Positions 7,628-11,047 of a DNA stretch of 11,047 bases are shown in pieces. The notes beneath the pieces are model-generated. The model was not told the origin of the DNA and made no database searches. It saw only the letters and a list, made by a program, of their open reading frames with translations. Positions within the stretch are counted from its first letter, which is position 1, and each line of letters starts with the position of its first letter. Source of the DNA: an uncultured Bacteroidota bacterium (GTDB lineage Bacteria > Bacteroidota > Bacteroidia > Chitinophagales > S012-47); the NCBI GenBank assembly GCA_913062655.1, contig CAJXXO010000061.1, forward strand, positions 1 through 11,047, read 5' to 3'. A program made the translations under genes and the position numbers.

Positions 7628-8910
7628 AGCATGTAATAATAGCTCTACTAGTCTTTTTTAGCATTGGTAAAAGTATTGCGCAAAACCCTGCTCCACCGCA
7701 GGAAAAGCCAGTACTCATCATGAATGCTACCGCGCATATCGGTAATGGCGAGGTTATTGAAAATGCGGTCGTAGGATTTGAAAAGGGCCTATTGACCTTG
7801 GTGGCCGATGCACGAACTATCCGATTGGATACCACCGGCTACCGGGTTATTGATGGCTCGGGGCATCATGTATACCCCGGCTTTATTGCGCCAAATACAC
7901 AGTTGGGGCTCACGGAGATTGATCTGGTACGCGCTACAAGAGATTATGCTGAAGTAGGTGAGTTTACCCCGCATGTAAGAGCACTCATTGCCTACAACAC
8001 CGACTCGCGCATTATTCCCACCATTCGTACCAATGGCGTGCTGCTTAGCCAAATTGTGCCCAAAAAGGGGCGCATTGCAGGGACGTCATCCATCGTACAA
8101 CTCGATGCCTGGAATTGGGAAGATGCAGTAGTAGCCGCTGACCAGGGTGTCCATTTGTACTGGTCGGCTCTGTATGCCAGGCGAGGCTGGTGGGCGGAGC
8201 AGAAAGGGGTGGAGAAAAATGAAGCCTGGAGCAAAGCGCTCCAGGAGGTCCGGCAGTTTATGGATGAAGCCAAAGGCTATGCAGCTATATCGGACCCGGA
8301 AACCATACACCAACCTTTTGAAGCGATGCGGGGCTTATTTGAAGGGACACAACAGCTCTACATCCATGTCAATGGAGTACAGGATATTCGCCAGGCACTA
8401 ACACTCGTGGAGGAGTATGACCTCGAAGCAGTGTTGGTAGGAGCGCGCGATGCATGGATGATCACCGATGAAGTGAAGGCAGCAGGAGTCGCTGTCATCT
8501 TGCGGTCGCCTCATAGCCTGCCGGGATATGAAGATGCAGATGTAGAGCAACCCTACAAAACCGCCCAGATACTTCACGATGCAGGAATCCCCTACTGCCT
8601 GTCCATCGATGGTAGTTGGCAAGTGCGGAACTTACCTTTTGTGGCGGGAACAACCGTCCACTATGGTCTGACCCGTGAGCAAGCGCTGATGAGTATTTCC
8701 TCTGCACCGGCAGAAATATTGGGTATTGACGATCGTTATGGTACCTTGGAAGAAGGAAAATCGGCCACCTTGTTGCTCTCCACCGGTGATGCGCTGGATA
8801 TGCGGACGCATAACGTTGTGGCCGCCTTTATCGATGGCCGCCAGATCGACCTGAACAACCACCAAAAGGAGCTCTACGAGACCTACAAAGAGAAGTACGG
8901 ACTTGAGTAA
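7624..8910 (+). CDS. Exported single-module amidohydrolase homologue, metal ligands lost
   Basis: A 428-residue exported protein. The signal peptide (1-20) ends GKSIAQ, so it should share the periplasm or envelope with its upstream partner. The amidohydrolase fold can be followed from NATAHIGNGEVIENA (34-48), through HVYPGFI, to the C-terminal GIDDRYGTLEEGKSATLLL block, so the gene is complete. The diagnostic D-x-H-x-H is replaced by A89-P-N91-T-Q93, which removes the first metal-ligand set. A histidine survives in YIHVNG, and the position of the late metal aspartate reads SIDGSW. The protein is therefore probably a non-catalytic or differently catalytic member, perhaps a structural or substrate-binding partner; that role is inference. 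It resembles module 1 of the preceding protein more than module 2. The ATG lies inside the end of the upstream gene (ATGA at 7624-7627). Its reading frame is undamaged, so selection appears to maintain it. Confidence 0.87.
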   Translation: MKHVIIALLVFFSIGKSIAQNPAPPQEKPVLIMNATAHIGNGEVIENAVVGFEKGLLTLVADARTIRLDTTGYRVIDGSGHHVYPGFIAPNTQLGLTEIDLVRATRDYAEVGEFTPHVRALIAYNTDSRIIPTIRTNGVLLSQIVPKKGRIAGTSSIVQLDAWNWEDAVVAADQGVHLYWSALYARRGWWAEQKGVEKNEAWSKALQEVRQFMDEAKGYAAISDPETIHQPFEAMRGLFEGTQQLYIHVNGVQDIRQALTLVEEYDLEAVLVGARDAWMITDEVKAAGVAVILRSPHSLPGYEDADVEQPYKTAQILHDAGIPYCLSIDGSWQVRNLPFVAGTTVHYGLTREQALMSISSAPAEILGIDDRYGTLEEGKSATLLLSTGDALDMRTHNVVAAFIDGRQIDLNNHQKELYETYKEKYGLE

Positions 8911-8934
8911 GGCCGTGAATTAATCGTACTTTTG
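8903..8934 (+). promoter_or_regulatory. Bacteroidota-type promoter upstream of the beta-barrel gene
   Basis: TACTTTTG at 8927-8934 matches TAnnTTTG exactly, and a TTG at 8903-8905 lies 21 bases before it, the spacing expected for the -33/-7 pair. Predicted transcription start is near 8941, leaving an A-rich leader (TTTATAAAAAAGAATATC) of about 20 bases before the ATG at 8961. An A-rich leader without Shine-Dalgarno is typical of strong starts in this phylum. The -33 half overlaps the last codons of the preceding gene. The promoter probably drives the barrel gene and the two genes after it. Confidence 0.6.
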
Positions 8935-8960
8935 CGCCAACATTTATAAAAAAGAATATC

Positions 8961-9644
8961 ATGAAAAAAGGCTTGATCTTGATCGGTTTGTTGTGGATGA
9001 GTTTGACAGCATTGCATGCGCAGGGCGAACGAATGGGCGGTCAGGATAGAATTGTAATGGAGCTGAACTGGAACAGTTGGCTCAATACACCCGATGGTAT
9101 CGAACAGCGTTGGTTTTCGAGAGGTTTGAACGTGTTTTTTATGTACGACCTCCAGCTCGGCAATTCGCCATTTAGCATTGCTCCTGGTTTCGGTATTGGA
9201 ACTGATAATGTGTACCACAATGGCCGGTTCGTAGCTACCGATACGCAAACGGTTATGGTGCCTATCCCCGATTCGATTGACGTGAAAGGCAATAAGATTA
9301 ATACCACTTACCTGGAAGTGCCCTTTGAAATCCGATTTCGTACCAAGCCTAACGACAAGGGCCGTAGCTGGAAGATAGCTGCTGGCGTGCGTGGCGGTTT
9401 ACTGATCTCCAATCATATCAAATACCGTGGCGAGGGGGCTACTTTTGGCTTCCCGCAAGCGGAGGTTAAATACAAAGAACACAATGTGCCCAACCTCGAC
9501 AACCTTCGCTACGGGGCTACTTTCCGCGTTGGATACGGGCCGGTCAATTTGCACGCTTACTACGGTCTTTCTTCCCTCTTTGAGTCAGGACAAGGGCCGG
9601 AACTCGTCCCTTTCCATATCGGTTTGTCCATCAACGGACTGTAA
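8961..9644 (+). CDS. Outer-membrane beta-barrel protein, PorT-like family
   Basis: A 227-residue exported protein. Residues 1-21 are a signal peptide (MKKGL ... LHAQ). The mature part consists of alternating hydrophobic and polar strands with glycine and aromatic girdles, for example SIAPGFGIGTDNVY, KIAAGVRGGLLIS, YGATFRVGYGPVNLHAYYGLS and the terminal PFHIGLSING, as expected for a small outer-membrane barrel. The segment TTYLEVPFEIRFRT (about 114-127) is the strand signature of the Bacteroidota PorT-like barrel group (OMP_b-brl_2). Function within this group is rarely known and ranges from secretion-associated PorT to uncharacterised barrels, so I do not assign a role. It is the first gene after a well-formed promoter, and the pseudouridine synthase gene follows 17 bases after its stop. 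The start is the ATG directly behind the A-rich leader; no nearby in-frame alternative keeps the signal peptide. Confidence 0.85.
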   Translation: MKKGLILIGLLWMSLTALHAQGERMGGQDRIVMELNWNSWLNTPDGIEQRWFSRGLNVFFMYDLQLGNSPFSIAPGFGIGTDNVYHNGRFVATDTQTVMVPIPDSIDVKGNKINTTYLEVPFEIRFRTKPNDKGRSWKIAAGVRGGLLISNHIKYRGEGATFGFPQAEVKYKEHNVPNLDNLRYGATFRVGYGPVNLHAYYGLSSLFESGQGPELVPFHIGLSINGL

Positions 9645-9661
9645 CCAAAATCGGATAACAT

Positions 9662-10420
9662 ATGCCCAAAGGACCAGCCAAGCCTACGCCCCCTACAGGC
9701 GGCAAAGAAGGTATGCGGCTCAATAAGTACATTGCCCATGCCGGCATTGCCAGCAGGCGAAAGGCCGATGTGCTTATCGAAGCCGGTAAGGTGACGGTCA
9801 ATGGGCAAGTGGTGCGTGAAATGGGCTACCGGGTGCAGCCTGACGATAAAGTGGCTTTTGAAGGCAAAGTGGTAAAGCCTGAGCGGTTTGTATACGTGTT
9901 GCTGAATAAGCCAAAGGACTTTATCACCACCACTAAAGATGAGCGAGGGCGAAAAACGGTGATGCGCCTGGTGGAGAAAGCCACAAAAGAACGAATCTAT
10001 CCTGTCGGTCGATTGGACCGGCACACAACGGGCTTGTTGCTTTTTACCAATGACGGAGACTTGGCGCAAAAGCTGACCCACCCCAGCTTTGAAATCGAAA
10101 AGGTATATGCCGTTACACTCGACAAGCCTTTGCAAACCCACCATTTTGACCAAATAAAACGGGGGGTGGCGCTCGAGGAGGGAAAAGTACCGGTGGATGA
10201 CCTCGCCTACACCAATTCCAATGACCCCAGAGAAGTGGGCGTAGCGCTGCATGTCGGTTGGAATCGTGTGGTGCGAAGAATGTTTGAAGCCCTCGGCTAT
10301 GAGGTGAAGAAACTGGACCGGACGATATATGCCGGGTTGACCAAGAAAGACCTGCCACGAGGCCGCTGGCGGCACTTGCAAAACCGGGAAGTAACCATTT
10401 TGAAACACCTATTGCAATGA
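9662..10420 (+). CDS. 23S rRNA-type pseudouridine synthase, RsuA/RluB/E/F family
   Basis: This enzyme isomerises a specific uridine in ribosomal RNA to pseudouridine. The 252-residue product has a short Lys/Pro-rich N-terminus (1-17), an S4 RNA-binding domain (about 18-65, MRLNKYIAHAGIASRRKAD ... KVTVNGQVV) and a catalytic domain from about 75. The catalytic motif is GRLDRHTTGLLLFTNDGD, with D119 as the essential aspartate, followed by the EKVYAV strand and the C-terminal NRVVRRMFEALGYEVKKLDR block. S4 plus this motif form places it in the RsuA family; it most resembles RluB-like enzymes, but which uridine is modified cannot be told, so no symbol is given. ATG at 9662 is used; an alternative at 9713 would start directly at the S4 domain. 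Its stop overlaps the next gene's ATG (ATGA at 10417-10420), which implies translational coupling. Confidence 0.93.
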   Translation: MPKGPAKPTPPTGGKEGMRLNKYIAHAGIASRRKADVLIEAGKVTVNGQVVREMGYRVQPDDKVAFEGKVVKPERFVYVLLNKPKDFITTTKDERGRKTVMRLVEKATKERIYPVGRLDRHTTGLLLFTNDGDLAQKLTHPSFEIEKVYAVTLDKPLQTHHFDQIKRGVALEEGKVPVDDLAYTNSNDPREVGVALHVGWNRVVRRMFEALGYEVKKLDRTIYAGLTKKDLPRGRWRHLQNREVTILKHLLQ

Positions 10421-11047
10421 GATACCTACATCTATTCCTTTGGGTAGGATTGTTGGCTTTGTTGGGTATGGGTTGTAGTGAGGAACAGCCGACCGCTACT
10501 TCCTCGACTGCTCCACAACCTGGTAGCTGGCGAGCGACTTTGGCTATCGCACCAGGGGTAGAACTTCCTTTTACCTTTTCGGTCAGCACCGCAGCCGGTC
10601 AGCCTCTGCTGGCCATACACAACGGAGCGGATACACTATTGATTTCGGAAGTGATGATGACAGGCGATAGCCTGATAATTCCTATGCCGGTATACCATGC
10701 CGAGATAAGGGCATGGGTGACCGATAGCACTATGTCCGGTCAATTTCATAACTATTACCGGGGCCCAGATTATACCATCCCTTTTCATGCCACACATGGT
10801 TTGACGTATCGTTTTCCACCTGCAACCGCACCTACCACCTCTGTGGCAGGCCGTTGGGAGGTGTGGTTTGGTACCGACAGCACGGACCTCGATCAGGCTA
10901 TTGGAGTCTTTGCACAACAAGACCATGAGGTGACGGGTACATTTTTGACCCCGTATGGAGACTACCGGTACCTGGCCGGTCAGGTGTCGGCCGATAGCCT
11001 TTGGCTCTCCAACTTTGATGGCATGCACGTCATGTATTTTGGTGCTT
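10417..11047 (+). CDS. TlpA-like lipoprotein, N-terminal part (runs off the window)
   Basis: An open frame begins at the ATG overlapping the pseudouridine synthase stop and continues for 210 codons without a stop to the edge. Residues 1-20 are a lipoprotein signal (hydrophobic run LFLWVGLLALLGMG followed by C20), so LspA should cut before C20. After a Ser/Thr/Pro-rich spacer, residues 37-140 form a beta-rich domain. From about 144 comes GRWEVWF ... VTGTFLTPYGDYRYLAG, then SLWLSNFDGMHVMYF. I associate this block with the N-terminal half of Bacteroidota TlpA-family thiol-disulfide oxidoreductases, which carry a thioredoxin fold with CxxC afterwards. That catalytic half lies beyond base 11047, so the function is inferred. 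C20 is followed by S-E-E, resembling the acidic signal that sends some Bacteroidota lipoproteins to the cell surface. The overlap with the gene before it suggests the same transcript. Confidence 0.8.
   Translation, partial: MRYLHLFLWVGLLALLGMGCSEEQPTATSSTAPQPGSWRATLAIAPGVELPFTFSVSTAAGQPLLAIHNGADTLLISEVMMTGDSLIIPMPVYHAEIRAWVTDSTMSGQFHNYYRGPDYTIPFHATHGLTYRFPPATAPTTSVAGRWEVWFGTDSTDLDQAIGVFAQQDHEVTGTFLTPYGDYRYLAGQVSADSLWLSNFDGMHVMYFGA

Noticed and set aside
7624..8910. Second amidohydrolase gene as a pseudogene
   Set aside because: Despite the lost metal ligands, the frame is intact over full family length, with a signal peptide, a complete fold pattern and a coupled start. This indicates a maintained protein.
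8961..9644. Assignment of the beta-barrel gene as porT of the type IX secretion system
   Set aside because: The family signature is shared by many small Bacteroidota barrels. No other type IX secretion gene is nearby, so a specific symbol is not supported.
9560..10408. Long minus-strand open frame (282 codons) opposite the pseudouridine synthase
   Set aside because: It lies wholly antisense to a well-conserved gene and across the end of the barrel gene. It has no recognisable domain and a composition expected from the mirror of a coding strand.

Overview
The window reads as a stretch of ordinary chromosome from a member of the Bacteroidota. This is inferred from several things: signal peptides ending in 'AQ', starts without Shine-Dalgarno sequences, a perfect TAnnTTTG promoter -7 box, the ileS - DksA/TraR-like - lspA gene order, a long eukaryote-like IleRS, and a PorT-type outer-membrane barrel. 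Base composition is near 50% GC by eye, which would suit a moderate-GC lineage such as some Cytophagia or Saprospiria, but I cannot place it more closely. Coding density is very high. The longest stretch without a gene is about 50 bases, and there are no RNA genes, mobile elements or CRISPR arrays.

Layout. (1) Bases 1-3778, plus strand: the 3' four-fifths of ileS, a DksA/TraR-like protein that has lost most of its zinc ligands, and lspA, which starts at TTG. Gaps are 11 and 6 bases, so this looks like one transcript. (2) Bases 3750-4553, minus strand: an alpha/beta-fold hydrolase that converges on lspA, with the two 3' ends overlapping by 29 bases. (3) Bases 4589-8910, plus strand: two exported amidohydrolase-superfamily proteins joined by an ATGA overlap. 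The first has two amidohydrolase modules and the second has one. Only the C-terminal module of the first keeps recognisable metal ligands. (4) Bases 8961-11047, plus strand: behind a good Bacteroidota-type promoter, an outer-membrane beta-barrel protein, an RsuA/RluB-type pseudouridine synthase and, overlapping its stop by 4 bases, the start of a lipoprotein that resembles the N-terminal half of TlpA-family thiol-disulfide oxidoreductases and runs off the window.

How the genes fit together. The first cluster combines translation (IleRS), a probable transcription factor, and lipoprotein maturation (LspA). Its product LspA would process lipoproteins such as the one at the right edge. The amidohydrolase pair is probably periplasmic or otherwise envelope-located and looks like a degradative or processing unit with a single working metal centre; its substrate cannot be read from sequence. 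I found no convincing previously undescribed system. The most interesting points are the set of three amidohydrolase modules with only one apparently active, the zinc-less DksA relative, and the IleRS type, which bears on mupirocin sensitivity.
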